This document shows positions 22,693 through 22,949 of a stretch of 22,949 bases of DNA, piece by piece. The notes under the pieces are model-generated. The model made no database searches and had not been told where the DNA came from. It saw only the letters and a program-made list of their open reading frames with translations. Source of the stretch: Bacillota bacterium (GTDB lineage: Bacteria; Bacillota; Clostridia; Christensenellales; UBA1242). Location: assembly GCA_009780625.1 (NCBI GenBank), contig WQZR01000007.1:1-22949 (forward strand), in the 5' to 3' direction. The translations under genes were made by a program, and so were the position numbers. The stretch's first letter is position 1. Every line of letters starts with the position of its first letter.

Positions 22693-22698
22693 TAGAAT
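22693..22698 (+). promoter_or_regulatory. -10 box of the 22705 gene, leaderless spacing
   Basis: TAGAAT, six T, then ATG. No ribosome site is present and the -35 region is weak. Confidence 0.5.
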
Positions 22699-22704
22699 TT
22701 TTTT

Positions 22705-22949
22705 ATGCGTCTTAGAATTCTTTGGCATATAGGGGCAAAGAGCCTGCTGGTTTTATTATGCTTTGTTGTGCTTAGCCTTGCAACAGTCGACGATTTCAGT
22801 TTGCTTCTTGGTGTGGCTTTTTTGTTTGTTCTTCTATATGCGGGAATGAAACTATTTCATGCAAACATTGTTTTTATTTCCAGTTTGGTTTTGCTATTCT
22901 TTTTGTTTGGCTATAGCCTGATGTTTGTTTTGTTTTTGCTTTCAATCGC
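22705..22949 (+). CDS. Membrane protein, 5' part (cut by window end)
   Basis: The frame is open from ATG 22705 to the end (81 full codons, no stop). It starts with a basic MRLRILWHIGAK and is then almost wholly hydrophobic, with likely helices at about residues 12-26, 31-48 and 53-80. It is therefore a multi-spanning membrane protein whose length and family cannot be told here. The pattern of short closely spaced helices would fit an energy-coupling-factor T component (CbiQ/EcfT) among other families, but no motif confirms this. The ATG lies six bases after a TAGAAT box with no ribosome site. Confidence 0.7.
   Translation, partial: MRLRILWHIGAKSLLVLLCFVVLSLATVDDFSLLLGVAFLFVLLYAGMKLFHANIVFISSLVLLFFLFGYSLMFVLFLLSI

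Noticed and set aside
1..22949. Mobile elements, prophage or integration at tRNA-Ser or ssrA
   Set aside because: No transposase, integrase or terminal inverted repeats are seen, and no duplicated tRNA or tmRNA 3' end was noticed nearby, although both genes are common attachment sites.

Overview
The window is AT-rich bacterial chromosome. It looks like a low-GC Gram-positive (Bacillota, probably an uncultured clostridial or related gut-type lineage). The reasons are strong AGGAGG-type ribosome sites inside operons, many short GC-stem/U-tract terminators, sigma-70/A-type promoters, a Bacillus/Clostridium-type MetA with Glu111, a YcxB-like protein, and surface proteins built from Big_2, GLUG and InlB-B-like units. 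I cannot name a genus. Of 19 complete protein genes that I can end confidently, 15 stop with TAA, 4 with TAG and none with TGA.

Layout. (1) 1-1113: 3' part of gltX (glutamyl-tRNA synthetase), ended by a terminator that overlaps its stop codon. (2) 1166-4226: three lineage-specific genes, two of them single-pass membrane proteins with large outer domains, then a small soluble protein; a YcxB-like membrane protein (4216-4827, minus) converges on them with an 11-bp overlap. (3) 4872-5967: metA (homoserine O-acyltransferase, acetyl-CoA type by Glu111) behind a transcription-attenuation-like leader. The leader has a perfect promoter, a 20-codon ORF with two internal Met codons, a hairpin, and a strong terminator whose loop is complementary to the loop of that hairpin. 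(4) 6036-6443: small membrane protein. (5) 6557-16205: a four-gene operon of an ABC ATPase with a 320-residue proline-free Lys/Ala/Glu helix, its multi-spanning permease, and two large exported proteins (Big_2/beta-helix; GLUG/InlB-like/C-terminal membrane anchor). (6) 16271-16358 minus: tRNA-Ser(UGA). (7) 16477-17499: membrane-anchored matrixin-like zinc metalloprotease with an 11-residue repeat. (8) 17530-19022 minus: coiled-coil protein and membrane zinc-ribbon protein. (9) 19132-19542: tmRNA (ssrA), with a P-loop kinase-like gene starting 4 bases past its CCA end. (10) 20138-22949: a GRAM/PH-like protein, a triple-repeat protein paired with a transglutaminase-like protein, a minus-strand unknown, and the start of a membrane protein cut by the window end.

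The housekeeping parts (gltX, metA, ssrA, tRNA-Ser) are clear; about two thirds of the other genes are unfamiliar. A recurring feature is first genes with a -10 box exactly six bases before ATG and no ribosome site, which suggests leaderless mRNAs, while genes inside operons have good Shine-Dalgarno sites. The strongest candidates for undescribed biology are the metA leader and the ABC-coiled-coil/surface-protein operon.
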